A stretch of 38,932 bases of DNA from Rhodopirellula maiorica SM1 (GTDB lineage: Bacteria > Planctomycetota > Planctomycetia > Pirellulales > Pirellulaceae), in NCBI RefSeq assembly GCF_000346295.1, contig NZ_ANOG01000534.1:1-38932 (forward strand), written 5' to 3'. The notes beneath the pieces are model-generated. The model ran no database searches and was not told where the DNA came from. It saw only the letters and a list, made by a program, of their open reading frames with translations. A program made the translations under genes and the position numbers. Shown piece after piece: positions 17,329 to 26,800 of the stretch. Within the stretch, counting starts at the first letter, position 1. Each line of letters begins with the position of its first letter.

Positions 17329-18111
17329 ATGAATCGTATTGTTTGTCTCCTGTTTCTTTCTCTCGTTAGTAATTTTCTGATGGCCGAGCAACCTTATGAC
17401 GAATTGAGCATCCAGTACAGCGGCGGACCGTATGATGACGAGACATTCGAGTATCGCTTGATGAAACCCGAGACGATCGAAGCGGGAAAGAAGTATCCGC
17501 TTGTATTGTTCTTGCACGGTGCGGGCGAGCGCGGTGACGATAACACGTCACAACTAAAATACTTTCCCACCGAAATGGCCAGCGAAGCGAATCGCAAGGC
17601 ATTCCCCTGTTTTGTTTTGGCACCGCAGTGCCGCAAAGACAAAAAGTGGGTCGATGTCGATTGGAGCGATCACGAGGCGACTGCGATGCCCGAGTCACCT
17701 TCGGATCAAATGAAGGCCGCGATTCAAATGCTCGAGCGGACAATGGACGAAAACCCGATCGACACATCGCGAGTCTACCTGACGGGATTATCGATGGGCG
17801 GCTACGGTTCGTGGGATCTCACCGCGCGGCATCCTGATTGGTTCGCTGCCGCGATCATTGTTTGTGGTGGCGGAGATGATACGCAAGCATCAAAATTGGT
17901 CGATCTGCCGATTTGGGTTTTCCACGGTGATGCCGATGGTGCGGTACCCGTCGAGCGTTCTCGCAAGATGGTCGCTGCGATCAAAGACGCCGGAGGCAAG
18001 GAAATCAGATACACTGAATTGCCCGGCGTTGACCACAACAGTTGGGACCATGCCTACTCGCAAGATGCCGGCGCGATCAAGTGGCTGTCTGAGCAGACAA
18101 AAACCCAGTAG
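17329..18111 (+). CDS. Exported serine esterase/peptidase-like alpha/beta-hydrolase
   Basis: A 260-residue protein read from the ATG at 17329; a TTG directly before it is less likely. The signal peptide is about 1-19 (MNRIVCLLFLSLVSNFLMA). The fold is an alpha/beta hydrolase of the prolyl-oligopeptidase/feruloyl-esterase-like group: oxyanion region LFLHGAGERGDD, nucleophile S155 in GLSMGGYGSW, acid D201 or D203 in HGDADGAVPV, and H236 in GVDHNSWDHAY. All triad residues are present. Planctomycete homologues are generally annotated as predicted peptidases or phospholipase/carboxylesterases, so ester cleavage on polysaccharide-linked acyl groups is a reasonable but unproven idea. It follows the hydrolase-propeller gene by about 60 bp of C-rich DNA. 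Confidence 0.85.
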   Translation: MNRIVCLLFLSLVSNFLMAEQPYDELSIQYSGGPYDDETFEYRLMKPETIEAGKKYPLVLFLHGAGERGDDNTSQLKYFPTEMASEANRKAFPCFVLAPQCRKDKKWVDVDWSDHEATAMPESPSDQMKAAIQMLERTMDENPIDTSRVYLTGLSMGGYGSWDLTARHPDWFAAAIIVCGGGDDTQASKLVDLPIWVFHGDADGAVPVERSRKMVAAIKDAGGKEIRYTELPGVDHNSWDHAYSQDAGAIKWLSEQTKTQ

Positions 18112-18140
18112 GCCAAGAGATCGAGCGTCGGACGTCTCCC

Positions 18141-18194
18141 GTAGTGGATCTTGCCAAAGATCCAGCAAGCGGGATCTTTGGCAAGATCCACTAC
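18141..18194. repeat. Perfect 23-bp inverted repeat between convergent genes
   Basis: GTAGTGGATCTTGCCAAAGA and the next three bases (18141-18163) are exactly complementary to 18172-18194, with an 8-nt loop. It lies between the stops of the esterase and the convergent VCBS gene, a good place for a bidirectional terminator. It is related in its ends and core to the palindrome at 8851-8918. Confidence 0.92.
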
Positions 18195-18219
18195 CAGAAT
18201 GATCCCGATTCGACTTCCG

Positions 18220-19422
18220 CTAGTCTTTCGAAGTCTTCGATGACGTGCCGGATTGGTTCAGGTACAGATTAACATCGTGCGTGGCACGTCCGCCCGCCAA
18301 GATATCGATTTTGCCATCGCCGTCAAAATCGTCGCACCACAGATCCTCGCATGCCATCATCGGATCCAGCGTGGTACGTGTCCAATCTTGGCCGCGGTCA
18401 TCATCGGCCCGGTAGATAAAAATCCCAGGGCCTTTCACCGGCCCGGTTCCTGGATTGCGATACGCCGCGATAATTTCGTCCGCACCGTCGCCGTCCAAAT
18501 CGGCGCACCAAACCGCATGGCCTTGCGAAAAGGTTTCGTCCAAGACGATGCGCTGCTGTTTTTCATCGGTGACGTTGTTGCCGATGTAAACCACGACTTG
18601 GTTGCCGTGCATCGGCTCAATCGTAGCGATCAGCGAAGTGGAGGGTGAAAGTCGTCCGGTCTTCACCTCACCACTACCCCGCTCTGCCGGCGACTTGCCT
18701 TCGGCGCCCGACGCAATCCGCGTGACTTGAAATCCGTTTGCTTCACTCTTGCGAATCCACGTGATGCCTTCTTCGCTGGCGACAAGCGTTTGCTCGGCGC
18801 CCTCGTCTTCGGTCGACGGCAAGTGCAAATGGTTGTGGGCGCGATTCAAGCTGCCATCGATGACGACCGGTTTCCATGGATCCGATTCAGGATCGTTGGG
18901 GATTGGAAACGCCAGCAACCGGATGCCGGAACCTGAGCTTGCATTGAGCGGTGAGACAACAAGCTGTTTGCTGCCGCGGCCTAGCACATCCGCCCACCGC
19001 ATGCGGTGCGTCCATGGTTCGGATGAGATATTGAACACTTCCCATCGGTCGTCCAGCGTGTCGCCACGTCGCAGCCAGTGGATGGTGCTGCCGCTGGTAG
19101 GCCAACCGGCACCCAGGGCAAAATCGACCTTCCCATCACCGTCGATATCATGGGCTGCGATGCAAACGTGGTCGGGAGAGACCGCGTTTTTGATCATTGA
19201 GTGCCGGGTCCACTCGGGATTCTGATACCACACCACTTCGTTTTCGCTGATCGCGACCGCGTCAAGTTGACCGTCATCGTTGACGTCGGCCGACGTGACG
19301 GCGTAACAGACGTTGCCGATTTGTGGATCGAGCACGACTTTTTCAAACGAAGGAACTTCGGCTTGAATGGAAGTCGTTACTAATGCAATCGCCGCGATGG
19401 ACAATCGATATCGGTTGATCAT
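18220..19422 (-). CDS. Exported FG-GAP/VCBS-repeat beta-propeller protein
   Basis: A 400-residue protein from the ATG at 19422, chosen because it opens a signal peptide (MINRYRLSIAAIALVTTSIQA); an earlier in-frame start adds 43 residues without signal character. It carries repeated calcium-binding FG-GAP/VCBS motifs: DVNDDGQLDAVAI, DIDGDGKVDFALGAGW, DLDGDGADEIIAAYRN and DFDGDGKIDILAGGRA, interleaved with WYQNPEWTRHS-type strands. The expected fold is a seven-bladed propeller in the cell envelope or medium. No catalytic residues are evident, so binding or scaffolding is likely. It resembles the N-terminal part of the 1570-residue protein at 28826. It is convergent with the esterase. Confidence 0.88.
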   Translation of the reverse strand: MINRYRLSIAAIALVTTSIQAEVPSFEKVVLDPQIGNVCYAVTSADVNDDGQLDAVAISENEVVWYQNPEWTRHSMIKNAVSPDHVCIAAHDIDGDGKVDFALGAGWPTSGSTIHWLRRGDTLDDRWEVFNISSEPWTHRMRWADVLGRGSKQLVVSPLNASSGSGIRLLAFPIPNDPESDPWKPVVIDGSLNRAHNHLHLPSTEDEGAEQTLVASEEGITWIRKSEANGFQVTRIASGAEGKSPAERGSGEVKTGRLSPSTSLIATIEPMHGNQVVVYIGNNVTDEKQQRIVLDETFSQGHAVWCADLDGDGADEIIAAYRNPGTGPVKGPGIFIYRADDDRGQDWTRTTLDPMMACEDLWCDDFDGDGKIDILAGGRATHDVNLYLNQSGTSSKTSKD

Positions 19423-19599
19423 GAGGATCTCGGAGAGACGGGGCGATGGTAGGAGGAGAAGTTGCACGCTTATCATAACCTGCCAGATGAGCCGGGGAAA
19501 ATCAGGTTTGATTCGGTCCCTGGTTGACGCGTTTTTTGTCGGCCGGATCAAGAACGCCGATCTGGCATCGCTCCGTTTGTTGGGTCCGGCTTACACCGT

Positions 19600-22356
19600 C
19601 TACTCGGCGGTGTCGTCGTAGATCGGCAAATGGCGGTAGTAAACCTCCAAGTTCAGCAGATTCATCGTCGTCACGTACAGCCGCCCGCCATGCGGACTCC
19701 AGCGATCTTCGACGGGGAACATTGGATGCCAACTGCCTGCTTTTGATCCTTCTTTGATTTGGCTCTCCAACAGCAGCGGGTTCAGATAGTCATTCCATTG
19801 GTCCCAATACTTGCCGCCCATGTGAAACATCACCTGAGTCGCGTAGTACCAGTAGTAGCCATCTCGCAGCGGCCGTTCGCGTGTTCCCATCTTTGGTGGT
19901 GCTTCTAACAGGTATTCGGCCGCCGATTGCATCGCCTCGTTTTCGCGTTTCCAGCCCGAATACATTCGCATCAGCATCCCGACGGCGGTCATTGTATGCG
20001 TCGGAGTTCGACCATGACGCTGCGACGGAGTGTTTGATGCAAACGGGTTGTAACGATAGCGATCAGGGCGGGATTCACTTTGCTGAGCATAGTCGAGCCA
20101 GCGGTCGATACCTTGGTAAACGTTGTCCGGAATCTTCAAACCTGATAATTCGCCACTTTTCAGTGCCATCATCATCCATCCCGATACACTCGTGTCGCTG
20201 CTGACTTGGGCGGCGTAACGCCATCCGCCGTAGCGAACATGTTGTGTGTTGGCGATGTAATCGATACAGCGTTGGGCGGGTTCTTTGAGATCTTCGTCTT
20301 GGGTCATCCCATAGGCTTCACACAACGCCAAGGCGGCGATGCCATGGCTATAGAATCCTACGTTCCGGTCGCTGAGCGGATTCTCGCTACGGTACAGGTC
20401 GCCACTGGTTTTTTGATTCTCGACCAAAAACGCGATGCCGCGGGCGACAGTGTTGGCGTATTGATGCCGCTTGTGCGTGTAACCCGCTCCTTGAAACGCG
20501 AGCAACGTCAAACCGGTTGCGGCCGTGTCGCTTTCCAGTAACACCCGCTCACCATGCCCGGAAAGCGACCAGCTACCATCGTCGTTTTGAGTATCGGCAA
20601 GGTAGGCTAGTCCTAGTTCGATCGCTTCCTCGGTCGCGGGACCGACCATGCCAGCCGGCGTCGGCGCCGCACCGCCCTGGGTTCGCATCACGCGTCGGTT
20701 AAACGATTCGACCGCGGCAATTTTGGTCCCCTGGGGCGTCATCGGGCCACCAACTTCGCGACGTTTTCGAGGCTGTTCCGCGATTTCGAGTTCCCCGATT
20801 TCGGGTAGATCGTTTGACGGCACAATCCCGGCAAAGGAATCGGGGCGATCGCCAAGCCCTGCAATCGATTCACGCAGCATCACATCGAGACTTGGCCCCA
20901 GTTCTGTTTCGGCGGACGTAATCGGAGAAGGAATGCTCGAGGACGTTTCGTTACGCGGGCCGCTGATGCTGTCATTCTCGCTGCGGTCGCTCATCGCATC
21001 GCTGGGGACGGCGTCGTTGGCGGCGGCTAACGATGCCATTTCGCCGGGAACGGTCGGCACGCCCACCGGAGCAAATTCGCTGCGATCGCCTCGACTTGAT
21101 CGGTCTGGTCGTGCTTGCGGCGAACCTCCCTCGCCTACATCGGGCAGCCCCATCATTGCCGATAAATCACGACGCATCACGTTGCTTTGGCTCGCCGAAG
21201 CGGAGGTTGGCGATGGCGTACTCATCGCGTCGGCGCTATCGAGGGCCGAAAGTTGAGCGCCTGCGGTGTTGCCACTTCGCTGAAAAGGAACATCCACCGG
21301 CGAAAGCATTTGGTCCGCCGACTTGCTAATCGATGCCACCGCGACCGATTGAGGAGCGGGGGCCGCGCCGGCGGGCGGAGCGGAGGCCGTTGGCGTGGTA
21401 CGAGGTCGGCTGCGGCTGGTTAAACCGAGTTCGCCCACCGTTGGCATCGCTTCGGAGCGGTTTCGGGCGGCGGAGGCAACGCGTTGAGCAGGCGGCGTCG
21501 GCATCATCTGTGTTGGATCCGGAGTCACACTCAGCTGCGGAGCCGACGAGCGAGTCGTTTTTCGCGGAGTGGCTTCGGCGATTTTGCGTTCCGCTGCATT
21601 CGCTTCGGAAGGCTTCATCGCTTCGCTGTCCAGCTTTGGCACATCGGGCTGCGTTGTTTTCGGCGAGCTACGTTTCTCGCTCGATTTTTCACGCCGAGCC
21701 AGCTTGGCGGGAGAATTCGCCGGTCGCGGTTGAGACGGTGACGGTTCCTGACGCTTCATCAAGAACTTTTGCATCGGACGTGGCTGGATCTCCTTGGGCT
21801 TCGGCATCTCCAACTCGGGCGCCGAATGGTTGACCGGCGGCAATTGACGCATCTCTTTGGGAACCACTCGCGATGACGTTTCGACTTCCACCGGTTCGGA
21901 CCAATCCGGTGTTACCGCATCTTCCTTGGGCGTTTGAAACAAATACTCAGGAACGGTTTTGCGAATCGGCGATCGCTCGGGTTTGACACCCGCGACGGGC
22001 TCGGGAAAAAATTGGCTAAAGATGACCACGTGCACCGCTAATATCAGCAGCATCAAGTGGATGAAGACACTAAATAGAAATCCAACTTGAATCGATTTGC
22101 GAACATAATGCGAAACCAACCCTCGCAACGCGAACGACATCCCCAGTGCAATCAATGGGACCGCGACAACGTAGGTGTAAGCATTGAAAATCCATCGCGG
22201 ATCGTCAAAGCGAAGCCGCGTTGCAATCAAGTACAGCACCACCGACGACAATGCGACCAACCACACATCCAGTGGCCACATCGCATCGCTGGACTCTACA
22301 GACCGGTTCGGCGGCGGAACCGATCGGTGCTTCGGCAGAGGTTTAGGGCGGTTCAC
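19600..22356 (-). CDS. TonB/TolA-like membrane anchor with C-terminal prenyltransferase/squalene-cyclase-like toroid
   Basis: A 918-residue protein, probably from the GTG at 22356. Three membrane helices lie at about 31-48, 61-80 and 91-114, with basic flanks predicting N-in/C-out. The third reads FSVFIHLMLLILAVHVVIF: S96-x3-H100 matches the S-x3-H of the TonB transmembrane helix (SVCIH in E. coli), and a PEP-containing Pro-rich stretch follows directly, as in TonB. Residues 115-575 are a low-complexity Pro/Ser/Ala/Lys linker (e.g. KPKEIQPRPMQKF). Residues 576-912 form an alpha/alpha toroid of the squalene-cyclase/prenyltransferase type (NDDGSWSL, YGGWRYA, AGSWHP); no DxDD cyclase motif is visible, so cyclisation is unlikely. 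It is last in an operon with ExbB, ExbD and a TPR protein. An energised envelope role is inferred. Confidence 0.88.
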   Translation of the reverse strand: MNRPKPLPKHRSVPPPNRSVESSDAMWPLDVWLVALSSVVLYLIATRLRFDDPRWIFNAYTYVVAVPLIALGMSFALRGLVSHYVRKSIQVGFLFSVFIHLMLLILAVHVVIFSQFFPEPVAGVKPERSPIRKTVPEYLFQTPKEDAVTPDWSEPVEVETSSRVVPKEMRQLPPVNHSAPELEMPKPKEIQPRPMQKFLMKRQEPSPSQPRPANSPAKLARREKSSEKRSSPKTTQPDVPKLDSEAMKPSEANAAERKIAEATPRKTTRSSAPQLSVTPDPTQMMPTPPAQRVASAARNRSEAMPTVGELGLTSRSRPRTTPTASAPPAGAAPAPQSVAVASISKSADQMLSPVDVPFQRSGNTAGAQLSALDSADAMSTPSPTSASASQSNVMRRDLSAMMGLPDVGEGGSPQARPDRSSRGDRSEFAPVGVPTVPGEMASLAAANDAVPSDAMSDRSENDSISGPRNETSSSIPSPITSAETELGPSLDVMLRESIAGLGDRPDSFAGIVPSNDLPEIGELEIAEQPRKRREVGGPMTPQGTKIAAVESFNRRVMRTQGGAAPTPAGMVGPATEEAIELGLAYLADTQNDDGSWSLSGHGERVLLESDTAATGLTLLAFQGAGYTHKRHQYANTVARGIAFLVENQKTSGDLYRSENPLSDRNVGFYSHGIAALALCEAYGMTQDEDLKEPAQRCIDYIANTQHVRYGGWRYAAQVSSDTSVSGWMMMALKSGELSGLKIPDNVYQGIDRWLDYAQQSESRPDRYRYNPFASNTPSQRHGRTPTHTMTAVGMLMRMYSGWKRENEAMQSAAEYLLEAPPKMGTRERPLRDGYYWYYATQVMFHMGGKYWDQWNDYLNPLLLESQIKEGSKAGSWHPMFPVEDRWSPHGGRLYVTTMNLLNLEVYYRHLPIYDDTAE

Positions 22357-22434
22357 TTTGCTGCAAGGGTCCGAGGGAATGTGGTGGTTCGAAAGTGCAG
22401 TAGTACATCGGCATCGGTGGATGACGCTTTGCCG

Positions 22435-22857
22435 CTATTGATCGGGGCCATCGGTGGTCGTCACCGAATAGTCACTGATTCCGGTACGGTTGCAGGCGTC
22501 CATCACACTGACGACCGGCTGGAACGCGGTGGCACGATCGGCCCGGATCACGACAGTTTGGCTGATCGGATTCGCTGCGACGGCATTTTTCAATAGTTCT
22601 TGCAACGCATCCAAGGTTGTTTCTTGGCCCCCGACATAAATCGTTCCTGCCGGGTTAATATCGATCACAATTTCACGAGGTTTGCTCGTCATCGGCACCG
22701 CGCTGGTCGCGGTGGGCAACGCGATGTCGATCCGCCGTTCTTGTTCTTCAAACTCGCTGGTGACGAGAAAGAAAATCAGTAGCAGAAACACGACGTCGAT
22801 CAAGGGCGTCAAGCTAAGCGTTCCGGCAACAGTCGACTTTTTGATTTCAACAGCCAT
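22435..22857 (-). CDS. ExbD/TolR-family proton-channel subunit
   Basis: A 140-residue inner-membrane protein with one N-terminal helix carrying the essential aspartate (D21 in LTPLIDVVFLLLIFFLV), the residue that is protonated in ExbD/TolR/MotB-like motors. The periplasmic domain follows (about 42-135) with the usual PREIVIDINPAG and VVIRADRATAFQPVVSVMDAC. The length is standard for ExbD. It starts 8 bp after the ExbB stop and is followed after 78 bp by the TonB-like protein. With ExbB it should form a proton-driven channel that powers a partner spanning the periplasm. Whether it is Ton- or Tol-like cannot be told from this subunit. Confidence 0.95.
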   Translation of the reverse strand: MAVEIKKSTVAGTLSLTPLIDVVFLLLIFFLVTSEFEEQERRIDIALPTATSAVPMTSKPREIVIDINPAGTIYVGGQETTLDALQELLKNAVAANPISQTVVIRADRATAFQPVVSVMDACNRTGISDYSVTTTDGPDQ

Positions 22858-22865
22858 GGCTCGTT

Positions 22866-23816
22866 TTAATTTGCCTCACTTCGCACCTTCGGTGGCACCG
22901 GAGGTGCTGGCGGACGCGTCGGTTCCGAGTTCATCTTCGCTCGCTCGATATTGTGCAGCGTGCCTTGCAGGTCAAGTCTGCGGCGACCGACAAAATGAGC
23001 CATTCGCGGGGTGAGGTCAAAGGCGACCTTTTCAATCTGATTGAACAGTTTCGCCAAGCGGTTTTCCAGGTACTGAGCAAAAATCGCCGCCGGAATCGCC
23101 ACGATCAATCCGGCCAACGTCGTGACCAAGGCGGTGTAGATCCCTTCGGACAATTGTTCGCTGCGGCTGCGATCGGCCGTCAATGTGGTCGATTCATGAA
23201 AGGCGACAATCATGCCCCACACGGTTCCCAGCAATCCCATCAACGGGGTCGCGGCGGCGGCCAAATTCAGCCATCGAATTGGCGCGGCGTGTCCATCGGC
23301 TTCGCGTTGTATGGTTTCTTTGACGGCGTCTTCGATCTCGCCTATCGGTTGCCCAGTTCGCAGCAACATCGTGCGTATGGCAGTGGCCGCGGGGGAGGGA
23401 AAATCGTTGCACGTGTGAAAGGCAATATTGGGACTGAAATTTTCCGCCGGTTCCGAGATGGCATACAGCTCGTCGACCAACGTGCGGGGAATGATTTTGT
23501 TTTGCCGCAAGGTTAGCAGCCGTTCGGTTGCCAGCGCAACGACCAACAGACTCATGATTCCAATCGGGATCATAAACCGACCGCCGCGACTGATCAGCGA
23601 CAGCAAATCAATCGACGAAGGTTCGGCGATCGCCGTATCCTCAGCGGGATTCTCGTCCTGCATGACCGATTGAATCTCTGCCGCGTCAAAACGCATCTGC
23701 CCCGCGTCCTGGCTGTGTAGGACCAGGGTGTCCAGCGAGAGCATCACGAACATGGCAACCACCACGGTCAACGCGATTCGGTGCAGTCGATTCGGATTGT
23801 GATTCGTAAAATTCAC
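22866..23816 (-). CDS. ExbB/TolQ/MotA-family proton-channel subunit
   Basis: A 316-residue inner-membrane protein. It starts at a GTG that shares one base with the stop of the upstream TPR gene (TAGTG), so the two are probably translationally coupled. An N-terminal hydrophobic segment (13-34) and about 40 extra residues precede three core helices at about 80-98, 183-207 and 226-250. The conserved TolQ/ExbB core is ATPLMGLLGTVWGMIVAF and then EGIYTALVTTLAGLIVAIPA, containing the threonines that line the proton path. The cytoplasmic domain lies between helices 1 and 2. The N-terminal extension is typical of long ExbB forms. It pairs with the ExbD encoded next. Confidence 0.95.
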   Translation of the reverse strand: MNFTNHNPNRLHRIALTVVVAMFVMLSLDTLVLHSQDAGQMRFDAAEIQSVMQDENPAEDTAIAEPSSIDLLSLISRGGRFMIPIGIMSLLVVALATERLLTLRQNKIIPRTLVDELYAISEPAENFSPNIAFHTCNDFPSPAATAIRTMLLRTGQPIGEIEDAVKETIQREADGHAAPIRWLNLAAAATPLMGLLGTVWGMIVAFHESTTLTADRSRSEQLSEGIYTALVTTLAGLIVAIPAAIFAQYLENRLAKLFNQIEKVAFDLTPRMAHFVGRRRLDLQGTLHNIERAKMNSEPTRPPAPPVPPKVRSEAN

Positions 23817-26800
23817 TACTGTTTCAAAGCCTCTAATTGCGTTTGTGCTTTTCCCGCCAGATCGTGCTTCGGATGTTTTTCAACAACATACTGAAAGAAG
23901 TTAACCGCGAAGTTCTTTGATTTCTGTTTGGCCGCCGGGGTGCGGGCTTGCTGCATTAGCAGTTCGCTGCATCGACCGGCTTCAAAACCGCTTTTAGCTT
24001 GCCAATTCTTGATCGAATCGGAGGCTTGCTCGGCACCAAAGCCGTACATGACCCGTTGGAATTCCGGAATCGCCAGATCAAATCGTCGATCGGCGAAATG
24101 AATTTCACCGATCATAAAACGTGCCCGCGCCGCGATTTCGTTGCGGTAATTGTCAGCGACTTCGCCGAACCACTGCAACGCCTTTTCATTGTCACCGGTC
24201 TGTTGGTAGGCAAATCCGGTTTCATAAAAGACCTGGGCCAGATACTGAGTGGACGGAAAACGCGCTCGCAGCTCGTCGTACCACTGGATCGCTTCGTCCC
24301 ATTTTTTTAATTGGGCCGCGCTCTGGCCTCCGTGCAGCAGCACGAGCTCTCTGGCTTGTCGATCGGCCGGGTCCCGCACGGTTTTTGCAGTGTCGTTGTC
24401 GGCTTGGATCTGCTTTCGCGCGACCTCGAATCCGCGAAGGGCTTGTTCGTAGTTCCGTTCGTTAAAGCGACATTCGCCGACCATCATCAAGGCGTCAAAT
24501 GCGAGCGAGCCGTCGGGATGCTTTTCGGCTTGTTGTTTGAACGCGTCGGCGGCTTGATCAATGTTCGCGGCTTTAAAATGCGACCAACCCAATCGATAGT
24601 ATGCCTTTTCGGACAATTCAGAATCGGTGGCGTTTTTTGCCGAGGCCAGGAAGTACTTGGCCGCTTCGGACCAATCTTTCTTCTGGTAATAATTTTGCCC
24701 AACAAAGTAGGCCGCTTCCCCCGTCAACGATGTATTCGGGGACTTGGCAATCAATTTCGTAAACGAATCCACCGCGGCTTGCTGTTGTCCTGACTCGCGA
24801 TAGGACCATCCCAATTCGTACAAGACTTTGTCCAAATCGGGATAGTCAGGGACTTCGGCGACCAGTCGCTCGAGCCGCTTGGCCGCTTCTTCGGGCTTCT
24901 TCTGTTTCTGATCGATCAGTGCTAATTCGTAGAGCACATGCCCCAGATTCATTCCTTTGGGGTCGAGCGCTAAATAGGCTTCGAGGTCTTGGCGTGCGGC
25001 ATCGTTTTGATTTAGGTTTCGTTCCGCAATGCCTCGCGCCAATAACGCTTCGGGACGGATTGCATGCGATCCGTAGTCGCTTAGTAGCGTGTCGAGCGAC
25101 TTCATGGCATCGTCGTATTTCCCGTTCTCCATCAACAATTGAGCACGACTGTAATACGCATAAGGCATCAACCCCGGATCGGCACCCGAAGCGATGATCT
25201 GGTCGTAGTACTCGATCGCCTCTTGTGAATTTTGTTTCGTGCTGGCGAGTTGAGCCAGTTTGAATCGAGCCTGATCCGCCATCCGGCTGCTCGGATCTTC
25301 TTTGATAATCGTGGACCAAGCGGCTTGTGCCGCGGCGCTGTCCCCGGACGCAAACAAGGCTTGGCCGGACATCAGCAACGCTTCGGATGCGCGAGGCCAA
25401 CTGGGGTCCGCCTCATGAGACGCGCGAAACGCTTTGGCGGAATCGCCAGCGTTGCCCGCCATCAAATAGGCTTGACCGAGTAACAGCTGAGCTTCGGCTC
25501 GCTGTGCTTTCTCAGGCAGTTGGCCCGCTTCTTTTTCGAGCATCGCAATCGTCTCGTTCATCCGGCCGGCCGTGTTCAGGGCGGTGGCGGCGCGGACAAT
25601 CCAAATCGGACGCTGCTGAGTGTCCGACGGATCCGAATCTTCGACCAATTCCTGGAACAGATCCGCTGCCGCGGCCGCATCGCCCATCAAAAACTGGCTC
25701 TCGGCTTTCACAAAGCGAACGTCCGGAGCAAGGGTGTCGGACGGGAATTTCTTGAGAAACTCGGTCGCCAGATCCATTGCCCGTTGGGATTCGTTTAGCT
25801 GCAGCGCCGAGAATGCTGCGTTGTACAGCGCTCGTGGGGCGAGATCGTCTTTCGGTGCGTCGCGGTACGCTTTCTCAAACGCTTCGAGCGACTCCTGCAG
25901 CGTGTCTGGGGTCATCGCCAAGGCTTCCGCCAAATCCAGCTTTAACGCGACGACAAATTTGCCTTCGGCCGCCTTGTCGAGCTGTTTTTTCGCGATCGTC
26001 AACGCGGTGGCAGCGTCCCCTTTGCCAAGGTGTATTCGCGCCAACCAGTGTGCTGCTTCGGTCGATGCTTCGGGATTATTCTGCTCTAAAACTCGTTCAA
26101 ACCGTTTCGCCGCTTCGTCGATATCGCCACTGCGATAGGTGCTCTGTGCCGATGCGAGCGTGGCCGATGCCGTGTACGGAGAATCAGGAAAATCGTTCAG
26201 CAGTTGTTCATATTTCTCGGCTGCTTCGCCTGGCTTGTTTGCTTGCACCAACGCAAACGCTTGCCGGAAAATCGCGTACGATAGATCTTCGGTATTGTCG
26301 GTCGATTCGATCGCAGCATCAAACGATTCGATTGCCTCGTTGTAGTTTTTCTTCATGATCGCGGTGTCGCCGATCCGCAGATGGACATCAGTGACGAGAT
26401 CGCTCTTTTCGCAGCTGCCTAGTAGTTGGCGAAACGAAGCGACCGCGTTGTCAAATTGGTCGAGCTCTTCATAGGCAACGCCTCGTGCGTACAGGGCGTC
26501 GCATCGCAGCGGAGACTCCTTCGCTGTGGGCAATGCTAATAATTGGTCGTAGTTCGCGACCGCTTTCTTGGCATCCCCCAACCCGTAGGCCGCTTCGCCA
26601 CTGTAGAACAACGCACGATCGAGAAACGCACTTTTGGGAAATTCGTTGCGAAGCGTTTCAAACGCTTGAATCGATGCTCGCAATCGATCTTTATCTCGAT
26701 TCGGAGCCTCGCCGGCAGCGGAATACAGACACCAACCGCGGTTGACCAAACTCTCTTCGCGTAGTTCGTAATCCGAGTCTTTTAGTGCTCGAGCAAACGC

